64,000 nucleotides of DNA from Nymphaea colorata (GCF_008831285.2 NC_045138.2:8773205-8837204), one strand, 5' to 3'. Positions 11,931-25,367 are shown, counted from the stretch's first letter. Program-made: numbers and translations. Notes: generated by a model from the sequence alone, not told the origin.

Positions 11931-12216
11931 GGCATACAATTGCCATTGGGTATGGTGAGCACTAATGGCATTTGTTTGGTATGGTGAGTATTAATGACAT
12001 ACAATTGTCATTAGTCCTGACCTTTCAAGAAAGTCCTAACCTTTCAATAACTTTTCAATAAGCTCACAAACTCATGGAAAGGCAATTCTTGAAAGGTTAT
12101 GGAAAGGTCAGGACTTTTTTGAAAGGTCAGAACTAATGACAATTGTATGTCATTAGTACTCACCATACCAAACAAATGCCATTAGTGCTCACCATACCCA
12201 TTGGCAATTGTATGCC
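11931..12216. mobile_element. Foldback (long inverted repeat) MITE inside the hAT element
   Basis: The first 117 bases (11931-12047) and the last 117 bases (12100-12216) are near-perfect reverse complements, both with outer end GGCATACAATTGCCA, around a loop of about 50 bases. I count only a handful of mismatches between the arms. The arms contain no coding. The transcript of either strand would fold into one long hairpin. The superfamily is not decided because no clear target duplication is visible at the outer ends. Confidence 0.85.
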
Positions 12217-12937
12217 TTCCATCATCTTATTTTTTTTTAATCCTCTTTTCTGTTCATCGCCTGCAGTCGGTTCCCTCTTTTTTGTTCGTCTTTTTTTTTG
12301 TTCCCCCTTTTGTTTGTTATGTAAAAGTCTATGTTGTTCATTTGTTTGTGCTTCTACTTCTGTTATCGGCACATTTATTGATTTGTCATCTCTCTTCTCT
12401 ATGGCTCTGCCCACTCCGTCGCTGCCCACCATTTGTTGTCACACACTTTTGGCACAAATCCTCTCTTGCACACTGCCTCTACTCTATGAATGAATGAACG
12501 AATTGCTATTAATCTATCCACCATCACTGTGCATGTGAATAGCTAACTTTGTCTGCATCCCTATGAATCTCCGCTGTATGCTGAGATCAGTTAGTTGTCG
12601 ATCGTTGCTTGGTGTCTCTCTATCTTTTATTCTTTTGATTTGGGCTTTCGATTTGTCCCTTTAATTGGCAGAGTTGGGGTCTTGATTGCAAATTTTGGGG
12701 TTTCAACTTGGCGTTGTTGAGTGCAGATTTGAGATGTATGGGGGTTTTGATCACCAACAAATATGAAGATCCTATTTGTATGTACCAGTAATTATTCTCA
12801 TGGCACTTCAGATTTTCCACTTTGAGAGTCTATTAACTTCTCAGATATCTTCTAGTTATGCTTTTGTCCTTCTATGTCCATTATCAAGATTCTTATGCAT
12901 TATGTTATCTTGCTAGGTGCTTTTCATATAAGTTGTA

Positions 12938-15235
12938 ATGGCTGATAAAGGAAAAGAAACGATGCCTACAAGTGGAAGTAGAAATATGGCAAGCAACAGT
13001 AGTAGTGTTAATACCACTGCAGTAGAGTTGGATAATCCATCTCAGCCTCTTTGGCACTATGTGAAAAAACTAGGAAAAGCACCAGGTGGCAGTGAGAATA
13101 TTATTTTTTCTTGCAATTTCTATAATAAGACGCTCACTGGCTCTTATGCACATTGCAAGGCACATTTATTGCATATCCCAAGTTTTGGAATTTGACCATG
13201 TGAAAAAGTTAACCAAGAATCAGTGAAGCAGATAAAAAAAGAACATGATGCAGCTCAGACGAAGAAATCTTCAGCCAAGTCAAGTGAACTATCTGTTCCT
13301 CTTTATGCTATTGAAGAAGGTGAAGAATTTCAAAGAAAAGAAAATTGAACATGGCAAGCAGGGATACCAAAACATTAGCACAAGTATTCAAAACTATGGG
13401 AACTACAAAGATGGATAGAAGGATCGGAAGGTTCTTTTTTGTAAGTTCACTTCCTTTTAATATAGCCAGAAGTCCTTATTGGAAAGATGTTGTTACAAGT
13501 TTGGCTAATTGCAGTTTGAGTGATTATGTACCTCTGATTCAGAGAAGTTGAGAACAGTAATTCTTGCAGAAGAGAAGGCAAACATCAAAAAATTATTAGA
13601 GAAGAAGAAATTTTCAAGGAGACAGTATGGAATATCCATTGTTTCTGATGGGTGGACTGATATACACAGATGACCACCGATAAATTTTATTGCTTATTCG
13701 CTTGATGGACCAATCTTCTTGAAATGTGTTGATGCATCTGGGGAGTATAAAGATGATGAGTATTTAAAAGGGCTATTTATAGAAGTCATCAAAGAAGTGG
13801 GTGAAGATAATGTTGTGCAAATTATTATTGATAATGCTCCAGTTTGCCAACGAGGAGGGATGAATTTGGCAAGTGATCCCAAGTATAGTCACATATTCCG
13901 GACTCCTTGTGTGGCACACAGTATAAATATAGCACTTAAAAGTATTTGCAACCCACAAAAAATGATACAAATGCTGGTCTATCGTGTTCATGGATTGAGG
14001 AGCTTGAGCATGATGTTAGAAACATCATAAATTTTGTTGTAAACCACAACAATGCTCTTGGTATATTTAATAGGCATTCTGATTTGAAATTGTTGAAGGT
14101 AGCAAAGATTCGTTTTGCATCCATTATTGTAATGATAAAAAAGAATAAAGCAGGTGAAACATGCATTAACACTTATGGTGACCGACAATGATTGGGAGTT
14201 TTATCGGAGTGACGACATTGTGAAGGCTCACGACATTAAAAAATGTATTTTAGATGATGAATGATGGGATACGATTTCACATTTTTTGTAGTTTATAGAG
14301 CCTATTTGGCAGATGCTGAGAGAAGTTGACAAAGAAGGGCCCATGCTTCATAGAGTTTATGATATGTGGGATGACATGATTGAAAAAATTCAAAACATCA
14401 TTTTTAGACATGAGAAGAAGAATGTTGCACCTGATGATTCTGAGTTTTTTTATCATGTGCATAAAATTTTAGTAAGAAGATGGAATAGAAGAAATAACCC
14501 TTTGCATTGTATGGCACACTCCTTAAATCCCAAATATTATGGACAAACATGGTTGGCAGGAGGCACTGGCCGTGTTCCTCCTAATCGAGATCTAGAAATA
14601 TCAAAAAATAGGGAGATATGTTTGGGAAGACTATATTCTGATTCTTATGAGTTGAAGATAATCAATAGTGAGTTTTCGAGCTTCTCTGGTGGAAGAAATG
14701 ATTCAGTACAAGCTGCAATGGCAAGAAATGAAGAAGATCTTGTTAATTGGTGGTTATGTTTTAGAGCAACGACACCAAATCTCCAGCAACTTGCATTGAA
14801 GTTATTAACTCAACCTGCAACCTCTTTATGTTGTGAAAGAAATTGGAGCACTTATTCTCAAATTCACAATATCAAGAGAAATAAGCTAACTAGTAAGCGA
14901 GCAGAAGATTTAGTTTATGTCCACTCTAACCTATGCTTACTTTCACGCACTTCATATGATTACAAGTATTCCTTTCTTTTTGTATCTTTGATATGTATAC
15001 ATAATTACATTTGTATATTATGTTGCTTGTTTAAAGTTAATAATAACTCAAATCATATTTCGATTTTGTTGCAACTTGCAGTTCAGGATCATCCAAGTAT
15101 TGGGATGTTAATCCAGAGGACATTGATGTGGACCTTGAAGGAGAACATGATTTGCATGCTCTTAATATGGACCTTACAGAACCTATTGCTCCTTCTAATC
15201 TTGATGATGCGACTGAGGAGAATCAAGAAAGTTGA
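12938..15235 (+). pseudogene. hAT transposase (BED finger, DUF659, hATC dimerisation domain), degenerate
   Basis: The frame opens with MADKGKETMPTSG at 12938. A BED-type finger region follows (PLWHYVKKLGKAPGG, then CNFYNKTLTGSYAHCKAHLL, 13040-13170). The DUF659 part is visible as FFVSSLPFNIARSPYW (13435), SIVSDGWTDIHRR (13632), FLKCVDASGEYKDDEYLKG (13714) and FRTPCVAHSINIALKSIC (13895). The C-terminal dimerisation domain is at about 14740-14940 (LALKLLTQPATSLCCERNWS). Stops and frameshifts occur near 13195, 13550, 13670, 13970-14030 and 14260. A phase-consistent intron lies at 14966-15081 (GT...TTGCAG); the last exon encodes SSKYWDVNPEDIDVDLEGEH and ends with TGA at 15233-15235. The intact protein would cut and paste hAT elements in the nucleus; this copy cannot. 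Confidence 0.88.
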
Positions 15236-15355
15236 TATATTTGTATGTTAATTACATCCATACCATGTTTTGGATTATGATTTATGAATATGTTATTCTG
15301 TTTGTAGTTTTTTGATATATATATGTGTGAATATGTTATTTTGTTTGAAATTTTT

Positions 15356-15365
15356 TGACACACAC

Positions 15366-15419
<54 letters not shown>

Positions 15420-15420
15420 G
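15356..15420 (+). repeat. (CA)n-(TA)n microsatellite
   Basis: About 46 bases of CA repeat with one CG interruption are followed by about 16 bases of TA repeat. It lies 120 bases downstream of the hAT transposase stop. Confidence 0.95.
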
Positions 15421-15522
15421 TTTGCGTGTGTGTATGGCCATACCCCCGCACCCAAATTTTTTGAAAATGGTTCGTACCCATACCCACAGCCATACTCGTA
15501 CCTATGTGACATAGCATAATAT

Positions 15523-18225
15523 GTTCCTAAACCATATGCACAACAAACCCATTTCCCTCTTTTTGTTTATGTTAGAATGGGACCAATGGCTAGTTTTGTC
15601 CTTTAATGGTTGGGAGCTCTTCCAACAAGCATATGTCGTTACAAAATTGACTCCCTTTTGCAGTAGCAGTTATCATGGTTGTGATTTTTGAGAAATCTTT
15701 AATGCAATTTTTGTAGTAACATGCCAAATAGAGAAAACATCTAATTTTGGTTACATTGGCTAGCGCATTTCATTGCTTCAATGTTGGCTGGATCAATTGC
15801 AACACCCTCCATTGAGATTTTGTGCTCCAAGAAGTTTACTTGGTTTAGCTAAAACTCACACTTGTATTATTTGACATAACATTGGTTTTGTCTCAATTTT
15901 TCTAACACTTGCTCGAGATGTAGTGCATGCAATGCTTTACACTCTCTGTATGCTACTACATCACCAATGAGCACTCGGACAAGCTTATCTAAATAATCAT
16001 GGAATATCCAATTAATGAGATCCATAAAGGCTAGTATTGCATTTGTAAGTCTGAACTACATAACTCGAAACTCATAATGTCTATAACGTGTGCAAAATGC
16101 TGTTTAGAAACAACTTTTTCCTTAATCAGCAATTGATGATGTTTTGATCTCAACTCTATTTTGGAAAAGACCTTCGTATCTTTTAATTGATCAAATAATC
16201 CTTTGGTTCTAGGCAATGGGTATTTGTTATTTACTATAACTTGATTAAACATTCGGTAATCAATGCTCCCAAGGTGATGCATTTGGATGAATGAATCCCT
16301 TACTAGACAACTCTTGAATATATTTCTTTAATTCTTCCAGTGTTGCTGGTGTCATTCTATATGGAGCTTTAGAAATAGGTGTAGCTCCAGGTATTAACTT
16401 GATTTTGAAATCTACCTCTCGTACCAAAGGGTAATCTAGGCAACTCTTTAAGAAACACCCTACATAATTCTTCGCTCTAGATGTGTCATTAATGGGAGTC
16501 AATCGTACCACAGTTGCTCCTATTTTCCATATATTTTCTCACCTTAATTACTAAGACAATTAATTTATTTTGGTCTAGAGGCCTTTTAAACACAATATTT
16601 GCCTTTTGAGCATCCCCAATGAACCCTCACTATTTTCCTTCTGCAATATATAGTCACATAATGATGGTATAACCAATCAATACCTATGATTACATCACAT
16701 ACCATCATGTTTATTACCACAAGTCGTGTTGATAATAAATATCAATGTATTATATTTTGATGTCTTCTAAATATGTTTTATATGTACCTTTGTTTTCCAT
16801 GGGTGTAGTGACTAATAATTCATACACCATGTTCTTTTCTTCTATTTCTAAGAGTCGGCAAGTTTCTTAGAAATAAATGAACATGACGTGCTAGAATAAA
16901 AAAACACATAAGCCCATTGAGCATTTACTAGGAGGTACCTTCAATCAGGTAAGTGGATTTCATGTCCTCTACCATGGTCACATAGACTCTCCTGGGTACC
17001 TTTTCCTTTGTTAACTGGTTGAATCCAGCTCATCTCTATTCTATTTCTTTCTTCTTTGGGCATTTCTGGATAAAATGCTCCTTTATCCCACAGTATATAC
17101 ATGCTCATGTATCCATGTAACATGGCTTGCCTAGACACTGGCAATGACACTTGAGACACTCCTTATCCTTTGTAGATAACAATAACCATTGTTTGTTGAA
17201 CCACTCTCCCTGCTTCATCTTATCACTATGATTCTTCATGAAATGATTTGGCTTGGACTTACTTGAAAACTTCATTTTTTTTTACTTGTTATGTGAGTCA
17301 TCTTATAGTCTTTTCAAAGAATGCAGTCACGCCAATTGCATCGTCTAGATATTGGACGGCTACCCATTACTTTGCTTCTCAATCCATTTTGAGTCCTCTC
17401 ACAATTTTTTTTTCTGTCTACATCTATAGCATAAACATATGGGTAGTACTTCTTCAAGTGCCTGAATTTGACCATGTACTCATGCAGGCTCATATTTGTT
17501 TGTTGAAGATCCAATAATTCTTGTGTGTGTTTTCCCTACGTCGATGTTGGTATGTGGCATTTGTGAATGCCTCTTTGAATTCATTCTAGGTTGCTTCATG
17601 TTCAATGAACGTCACCTCATGTTGTGTCTACCATCATTCTTTGGCATCCTTTTTCACTATAAAGGTTCCAAATAGAACATGTTTGTTGTTGAGCACAACC
17701 AAAGTAGTAAAGATTTTCTCAGTCTCTTTTATTCATTCCTCTACATCTTCATTTGTGTCTTTCTTATAAAACTTTGGTGTTTGTGAGTTACACCTCCTGT
17801 ATCATGGTTTATTATCTTGTTTGTATCTATATTGTTGCTACCTAAAGGAGCAGTCAACATTAGGTCATGCATTAAGGCAGTGATCATATGCAAAGGGTTC
17901 ATAATAAACTCTTGTCGTCAGATGCTTCTTACTGGTGCTCTAGCTCCACAAAGATGAGTTCCAACATTTTGATTTTTGGTATTGTGAAGGCCTCTACCTC
18001 ATCCTCTTATGTTCCTCTTATACTGCATGCCATCTGAACCACACACATAAGAGAGAATTGTAAACAAAACTATTATATTTATAACTATGTTTTACATTTA
18101 GAACTATTGCAAAACATAGAAACCTTTTGCCCAGAATTAATTATAGACACCCTTATATAACAGGCTCGGATGCCTTCCTCTACTTGTGATCAGCACTGGC
18201 ATTGGACTTGAACTCTAGACACTAA
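15523..18225 (-). pseudogene. gypsy gag, protease and RT, - strand, right part of the split element
   Basis: Read on the - strand from the primer site at 18226 leftwards. A gag remnant is at about 17314-17660 (LHEYMVKFRHLKKYYPY, and DAKE followed by stops where the family has WW). The knuckle region is at about 17040-17110 (YILWDKGAFYPEMPKEERNR, one knuckle Cys lost). RT is at about 16030-16500 ([11 protein letters not shown], then IDYRMFNQVIVNNKYPLPR, then KVFSKIELRSKHHQLL). The frame breaks many times. RT decays towards 15523, where the hAT insertion begins; RNase H continues at 11295. It resembles the Tekay-like element at 1-7666 but is clearly a separate, older-looking copy. Confidence 0.8.
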
Positions 18226-18237
18226 GCTTTGATACCA
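18226..18237 (-). promoter_or_regulatory. Primer-binding site of the - strand gypsy element
   Basis: The - strand reads TGGTATCAAAGC, one base from the initiator-methionine tRNA complement TGGTATCAGAGC used by many plant gypsy and copia elements. It is four bases from an LTR end (TGTCACTACC on + from 18242, which is GGTAGTGACA on -). Confidence 0.8.
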
Positions 18238-18241
18238 AAAT

Positions 18242-19270
18242 TGTCACTACCCAAGTTCTTGACACAATTTTTTTTTTAATTATAACAAATATAAATCAAT
18301 TCTTTAAAATCAAACCACAAGTCGAGTAATAACCTGTAGAAGAAAAACTGAAACTAACAAAGCATTTTCTCTTTTACTTGTTGACGTATTCAGACCCCAC
18401 ACAATGACGGTCAAACTCAACCAATAAAACATCTACAAAGCCCACACTCAACAAAGTTCTTAGATTGCCAATGTCGGCCCACCATGATGTCAGTCTGTAG
18501 CCCACGATCTATCATGAACTACTTGTACCGAGAAAATGAATTATTTGTTTTCTCTAGGTGTGGCAACCAAACTCATGGCAAACATCCATAATGCACCTTA
18601 GAGTTACAACTTATCATCATAAATGAATATACATGACCTCCATGCATTGCAAAGTTGCACGATGGTCCATTGACAATGAACATGGTCATCATAGTGAGGA
18701 ATGAATAGAAAACCATGTGGGCACAGATAACAGGTAAAAGAAAATATGTATTGCAAAGTTGCATGATAGTCCATTGACAATGAACATGGTCATCATAGTG
18801 AGCAATGAATAGAAAACTATGTGGGCACAGATAATAGGTAAAATAAAATATGTCTTCATCAGATGATCCATAAAGGTCAATGGTAACTTATAATAAAACC
18901 TCCTAAGATATCTCTGATGGCCATTGTAGTAGAAAGGTCACACCACTGGCATCGCCCAAAGTGGTAAACTGGCCTCTCCAAACAAAAATATAATAGAACC
19001 TTGGGCCTTTGTGTCACTCAATACCTTATGGGCAGTCCAGTGCAGACAGAGGAGTGTACGACCACAATGATCTTGTGCTATGCTACTATCTCCTAGGACA
19101 AACCAATAAAGGGACCATCTCACAACTTTTTATGTCATTGTTGAGATATTTTTCGTTGTTTTCATATTATACATCAGCTTTTAGGATTATCCATTACTTG
19201 TTAACCTCTGATAACCTTCATAGACAAATACATTGGTCATGTCACCCAAGACTATTCTTGTTTGACTAGC
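18242..19270 (-). repeat. 5' LTR of the - strand gypsy element (outer end uncertain)
   Basis: The inner end is fixed by the primer site at 18226-18237 and by the TG...CA convention (TGTCAC at 18242). The outer end is not fixed because no second LTR copy is recognised; about 19270 is a guess from the change in sequence character. A two-copy tandem repeat lies inside at 18646-18853. No coding is recognised. Confidence 0.45.
18646..18853 (+). repeat. Two-copy tandem repeat, period 104 bp
   Basis: ATTGCAAAGTTGCA at 18646 recurs at 18750, and the following 90 bases (including CCATTGACAATGAACATGG and CATGTGGGCACAGATAA or its near copy) are repeated with only a few differences. This is a recent tandem duplication within the LTR region. 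Confidence 0.85.
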
Positions 19271-20315
<1,045 letters not shown>

Positions 20316-20429
20316 GAATGGCCACCAGCAGAACATCCCTCCCTTGCTTGATTATGCAGCAGCTCCGCAAGTGAAACGTCTATAAATGGAATACCATTAT
20401 CAGGGCCTTCTCCCAAAGCCCATCCCCCG

Positions 20430-20625
20430 AGGGGCGGAGGGAGGGGGAGGGCCACCTAGGCCATGACCCCACCCTAGCCAATTGAAAAAAAAAATTTACA
20501 TTGAAAAAATAAAAAAAAATTAGTTGCACCATGTATTGTTTGGATTCAAATTCAGTTTGCCCTAGCCAGATCCAGAGGTTGGACTATTCGGCCCACCCCT
20601 AAAGAGAATCCTGGCTCTACCCCTG
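20430..20625. mobile_element. Small non-autonomous DNA element, hAT-like ends
   Basis: The left end reads GAGGGGCGGAGGGAGG and the right end, reverse-complemented, reads CAGGGGTAGAGCCAGGATTC. The interior is about 200 bp without coding. The same right end, CCTGGCTCCGCCCCTG, occurs at 33253-33268, and a decayed form of the left end (GGTAGAATCAGGATTTTTAG) at about 24031. Assignment to hAT rests on resemblance to plant elements with CAGGGGCGGA ends and is tentative. Confidence 0.45.
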
Positions 20626-20638
20626 CAACCCCCCACCT

Positions 20639-21085
20639 TTGGAACCAGTCTTTAATTGCAACCTAATGGTGGCGTCCTCTTTCTCGCCCAAAAGGAACAC
20701 CTTCTCGTTCGTGCTCAAGGCCTGCACTAAAGCTCGCCTAATGCAGAAGTGCAAGGACGTCCATGCATCTATTATGAAACGTGGCTTCCCTGCGGACGTC
20801 ATCATGCCAACGTATATGCTCCTTGCTTACGCAGGAAATTCTTTAATGCAGAGTTTCCACCAACTGTTCGATGAAATGCCTACACATGGAGTACCTTGAT
20901 TGTTGTTTTCGGTACCCATGGCTGTGGTGACAAGGCAATTGCAGTTTTTCAGCATATGTGTGCTACTGGATTTAGGGGTAATTCCATTACCTTCGTTGGG
21001 GCATTGTGTGGATGCAACCACCAAGGTCTAACTAAGGAAGGGGAGTACTTCATGAGAATGAGCAGTGAATTTTGGGTTGCAGACT
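20639..21085 (+). pseudogene. PPR protein pseudogene fragment
   Basis: The first frame (20639-20897) reads RNTFSFVLKACTKARLMQ, then KDVHASIMKRGFPADV and HQLFDEMP, which is the P-L-S repeat pattern of plant pentatricopeptide-repeat proteins. After a stop and frame change at about 20897, 20896-21085 gives FGTHGCGDKAIAVFQHM and ITFVGALCGCNHQGLTKEGE, a later repeat of such proteins. Repeats between these two are missing, so the remnant has lost internal sequence as well as both ends. PPR proteins bind organellar RNA; this remnant covers about three repeats and is not functional. It directly follows the small element at 20430-20625. Confidence 0.8.
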
Positions 21086-21492
21086 AATGCATTATGGGTG
21101 TATGATGGATCTTTGTGTCTGTGCATGAATATATTGCTGGAATTATAAGATTTGAAGTATGATTATATTGCTTGAAGAAGGATTATTTTGTTTGAAAACA
21201 GGATTACATCCTGTTAATGTGTGCTCTTGGTTGTCGACTTTTCAAAGTTGTTGTATGTTGTTGTAGAGGAGAAATGAATTTAAGATTTGAAAATGTTGCA
21301 TAATACCAATGTTCCAAAATTTTTCCCATGATGCAAACAAACACTGAGTGGAAATTCAGCAGATTATAATCCAAGTTCAACAAACATGCCTACATTTTGT
21401 AACAGGGATGCAAATCCCCATTCTACTGATTCCAGGATTCAAATCTTGGGATTTTCATCTAGGATTTCAATCCTGATATTGCCAAACGCTAC
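21086..21492. other. No feature recognised
   Basis: AT-rich intergenic sequence, no supportable gene or clear repeat. Confidence 0.4.
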
Positions 21493-21905
21493 CTTAGTGA
21501 TCTCAGATTACTGCAAATCTCAGATCGGTCGTGAAACAAACAAAAGTTAATAGAGAAAATTAATTGTACCATTCCATGTGAACATTTGGGTATGGAAAAC
21601 AAATGTAGGTACAACAGCTTTAAGCCATTATTAAGCCTGCCAAATCTCTTGTGCATGCAACGAGAATGATTGTACGCAAAGATCAAACTAATAAGAAAGA
21701 ATATGTATGTTCAATATGAGTGACTGCTATGCAAGAACCAAACTTGGTGGAACGAAGCTTTTCTAACACTGTGCGCATGTCAGTATTCAGTTCCGTTTGA
21801 AGCATTGTTACTTGAATAGGCTCGAATCAGCCAGTTCCAGGTGATCATTTTAATGACACTGATCTAATGAAATGCCACGCTGATCAATGGGCCGGATTCA
21901 AAAGT
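21493..21905 (+). repeat. Dispersed repeat, copy A (pairs with 26213-26602)
   Basis: Shared, in the same order, with 26213-26602: GTGATCTCAGAT, then ACAGCTTTAAGCCATTATTA, then GCCAAATCTC, CACGCAAAGATC or a near form, GAAGCTTTTCTAACACT, and AATCAGCC. The copies are in direct orientation about 4.7 kb apart and clearly diverged. Neither has coding capacity. They could be two members of an unclassified element family or the flanks of an older insertion. Confidence 0.8.
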
Positions 21906-22689
21906 TTGGGTATTATACAGTATCCAATTTGTGGATCTCATGAACTTGAAAATAAATTCAATTTTAAAAAAAAAAAATTCTTTCAAGGTGATCTCAGAGC
22001 TGTTTGCAAATAAGAAGAGTCTGTCACTGTTTCATGAATAAGCTTAAAAAATTGGGTAATAAGTGTTTCATGAATCTGCCCTAATCTTTGGGGCATGTTC
22101 ATGAAACAGTTACAAACTGTTCCCTTTAACAAAACAAGCTAATAACTATATAATTAATTTCTTGGTTCATTGTGTTGTTATTAATACCTGCTTGAATCCT
22201 TCTGAATAGGCTGATTCAAATCGATTTGGCTTCTTTCGGTTCTATTCAGCAGACGATTGGAGGCCATAAAAAGGAGAAGGTTCAGGATGTTTTTTATCTT
22301 TGCTTCATTTTCACTTTTTCTTTTCATAAGGATCTTTGTTTTTCACGTTAGTTTAACTTCTTAAACCACCATTTTTTAACAGAGGTAAAGCTTTTTTGTT
22401 TTTTCGCTTTGCTAGACCATGATATCTTTGAAGAATGTGAAACTGAAATGGGCTTTTGTGGATGACTTTAAAACAACTGTCTTTCCTTGTCACTCTATGC
22501 TTTATCTTATTTTTACCTTTCATTTAAACCTCTAATTTTTATCTAATTTTTTAAATTAAAAAAAACATATTTGTCATCAAATCCTATTCACAAACCATTC
22601 AAATTCCTATTCGATTCACCAATTTAGTTGAATCAATATGCTTCCCAATTTGATTCATATACCAATTTTGATATCATTCACTTCCATAA

Positions 22690-23075
22690 GGCTAGTCATC
22701 CAGCCAGTCCAGCCTGCCCCAGGCTGATAAGAAGTTGGTTTTGGCTTATCGGCCTCTGCCGAACCACAGCCTGGGCCTGGACCAACAGCTTGCAACTTTG
22801 GCCCTGCCCTGTCTGTCAGCCTGCAACTCTAGCGTGATTCAGGCCTGGCCCAGCTCCATTATGATAAAACATATATGAAAATATAATATAATATATAAAA
22901 ATAATATAATATATAAATATGATTATTTATAACACTATATATTTTCAAATAAAACAATACTATAAACAGGCTGACTTGGACTGGTCCAACCCGTAACTTG
23001 TTAGCTTGCCACAATGCCCAAATTTAGGGCCAGGCCCGAGTCAGGCCAAGTACCAGCCCAATATGCATCCTTACA
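22690..23075. mobile_element. hAT-like non-autonomous element, GGGCC/CAGGC-rich ends
   Basis: The left part is rich in CAGCC/CAGGC (22698-22855), the centre is AT-rich, and the right part (22970-23070) repeats GGCTGACTTGG, GGCCAGGCCC and CCAGCCCAATATGCATCCTTA. The reverse complement of the right end, TAAGGATGCATATTGGGCTG, resembles the TAGGG-TG-A-GGGC type of hAT terminus. No transposase. Boundaries are approximate. Confidence 0.5.
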
Positions 23076-24834
23076 TGAAACTAGGTAAAGTGAGAATTAA
23101 GAGACTTGACATATGAAAGCAAATAGTACTTCAGACTTAAACATTCACCTGGATGAATGGAAAGGTAAAGACTTGAGAAGGTTTCTCCATGTGTTAAATC
23201 TACTAATAGAGAGGGGTGATGGCTGGTGACCCAAGACTCTCCTCCTCGCTTTCAGACTTCATGGTTACTTTAGGACCCATACACACCTCATCAACTAGAG
23301 CATCACACTCTTTATTATTTAAAAGAATAGCACCTATAAGAATCGAATGGATGAATGAGCTTTTCCCAGCCCAACTTTGTTAAATCTATCAATAGATGAG
23401 TAATTGTTTGGTCGAATCTAATATGTTTACATCCCTGAGTGGGATTTAAATCCTTTTGTTGTAAATTTTTTTTGGCAATAAATGGTCGTGGGCTAACCCG
23501 CAGCAGGTGATTTGTAGAAAATCAATGTTGGAAACTTGAATCGTAGAGAGCAAGCTAATGTAGTGTACCGCCCAACTCGAACCAAACATTGAGACCAACC
23601 GGCGGTCACGGCCCGGTTCGACTTCAGCGTGTTCGAATTAAAAGCAAAAGCCAGTCAGAGGTTGACGATGGGCTAATGGGTTAAAGATGTCCCTTGGCCC
23701 AGAATTCCTCGAATAAGCCTGACGAATATTGATTAGACTGAATCTATTTAAATTTTGGAAAGAAATGATATAATGATAGTAATGTATTGAAATGATATGG
23801 TAACTAAGCCAACTTAAATGATCAATCTTGCTGGCACTGCCGCATCACTAGTGTTTGTTTATCTGTGTGAACGATGCACACGGATATAGAACATGAGAGG
23901 ATTTTTTAAAAGTAGGCTGAGATATACACATATGAGAAAGGGAGAGAGAAAGAAATGCAAAATATGGGTTCAACATGGTTGTTCTAATATAGTGGTTCAA
24001 ACAGACGCCAAACAAATGCTTTAAGTCAGTGGTAGAATCAGGATTTTTAGCTGACGGCCACTCGAAACACTAACTCAAGCTTGGTGTGGGCATAATATGT
24101 AGTTTTTTTAATTATCGAACTTGGCATCGCATAGCTTGACTCGCGCCAGTAGATAGTATATTATAAGTACTTCAAAATATTCATGACTCTTGCATAAAGA
24201 AAAATAGTGCATAAATAATACAAAGAATGCTTTCAAATGGCAGAGATCATGTCAGTAAATGAGATATGAGGGCAGACAGCTGAACCAACTGTTTCCATGA
24301 GATGAATGTGGCAAAAAAAGGAGATCCAAAAAGGTAATAAGATCAGATTCGGTATTGAAAATGTTGGTTAATTAGGTTTTGGATTTGGATTTAGATTTTT
24401 AACTGGTTTTCCATGAACATCCATCGGATATTAATGGGGTCCATTAGAATATGACCAGACTTAATTGCTCGAGAATTATCAAATCCATATAAAGTTTTCG
24501 TTTTCGAATTCAGATCTTGGCACCATTATCTAGTGCCGTTGGCTTTAATTTGAATTTGAATACGAACTCAAATATATCAAAGCCGTCATTCTTGGTGTTG
24601 GCTGGCTCCAAAATTGAAGGGCAAATGCTTCTAAGGGCAACCAGTGCTGTAAAAAAAGGTTCTACTTGTTCGATGGCTCCGAAAATCTTTGGATGGAGAG
24701 AGGTGTAGAGGTTGGTTAGAAGATTGGTTTTGTCTGATACAAAGGCTATTCTCCTGTGTCGTTGTTATCAGCCTATTCGGATCAATGGGTGGCAAACTGA
24801 TCCAAGTTGGTGGCAGAATGAAGATTAGGAATAT

Positions 24835-25160
24835 ACAATGAGTAAGGTAAGCACGAGCTGGGCCAGCTCAAGTCCAGTTCGAGTCATATATTGCTTCATT
24901 CGAGCTCCGGTCGAGCTTTATGAGGACATCTCAAGCTCAACTCGGTAAACTGAGGCCGAGCTCAAGCTCCACTCATTTAAGTTTGTGTCACTTGATTCAT
25001 ATATTTTTTTCTTTCAATAAACCCACAAAAAATGTGTTCACATTCATAAAATTACTTTCATGCCCCTCAAGGAAGACATGAGTCAAGTTTAAGCAATTCA
25101 AGCTTACATGAGAAAGTTTAAGTCAAGCCCGAGTTGGCTCGACTCATTGAACAACCCTAG
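24835..25160. mobile_element. hAT-like non-autonomous element, GAGCTC/CGAGC-rich ends
   Basis: The right end, reverse-complemented, reads TAGGGTTGTTCAATGAGTCG and goes on with AGCCAACTCGGGC, typical of plant hAT MITEs. The left end (AATGAGTAAGGTAAGCACGA, then GCTGGGCCAGCTC) is a decayed counterpart. The interior carries repeated GAGCTC phrases. About 320 bp, no coding. Confidence 0.55.
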
Positions 25161-25366
25161 TCAAGATTGCCTCACATTGGTTTCCATTTTTCAAATAATG
25201 CAAAATTTTATCTTTTTTTATTCAATTTTTTATATTTTTCTTTTTTTTTAAGTTTGAATTGTTAAACAATTCACAACCGATTCATTCGAATAAGTGAATC
25301 AACTGATTTTCTGAATAGCGGTTGATAAATCAAACCTGAACAAACCTCCCCCAGTAGAGCTCTAAC

Positions 25367-25367
25367 C

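Larger units (their letters stand above)
11296..15514 (+). mobile_element. hAT-superfamily DNA transposon inserted in gypsy RNase H
   Basis: The element carries a degenerate hAT transposase (12938-15235) and separates two parts of one gypsy RNase H reading frame. Candidate 8-bp target duplications are CATATTAT (11288-11295) and CATAATAT (15515-15522), which differ at one base; 8 bp is the hAT length. The ends carry GGTAC-rich subterminal sequence on the left (11305-11385) and GTACC/GTACG-rich sequence on the right (15470-15505). A 21-bp subterminal repeat (GTGCGGCATTGACCGCACTG, start 11389) occurs two and a half times. Terminal inverted repeats are short and unclear, so the exact ends may move by a few bases. 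The foldback MITE at 11931-12216 is nested inside. Confidence 0.72.

Noticed and set aside
12143-12497. Frames of 90 to 116 codons on both strands between the MITE and the hAT transposase
   Set aside because: T-rich leader-like sequence with no domain; two + frames and one - frame overlap.
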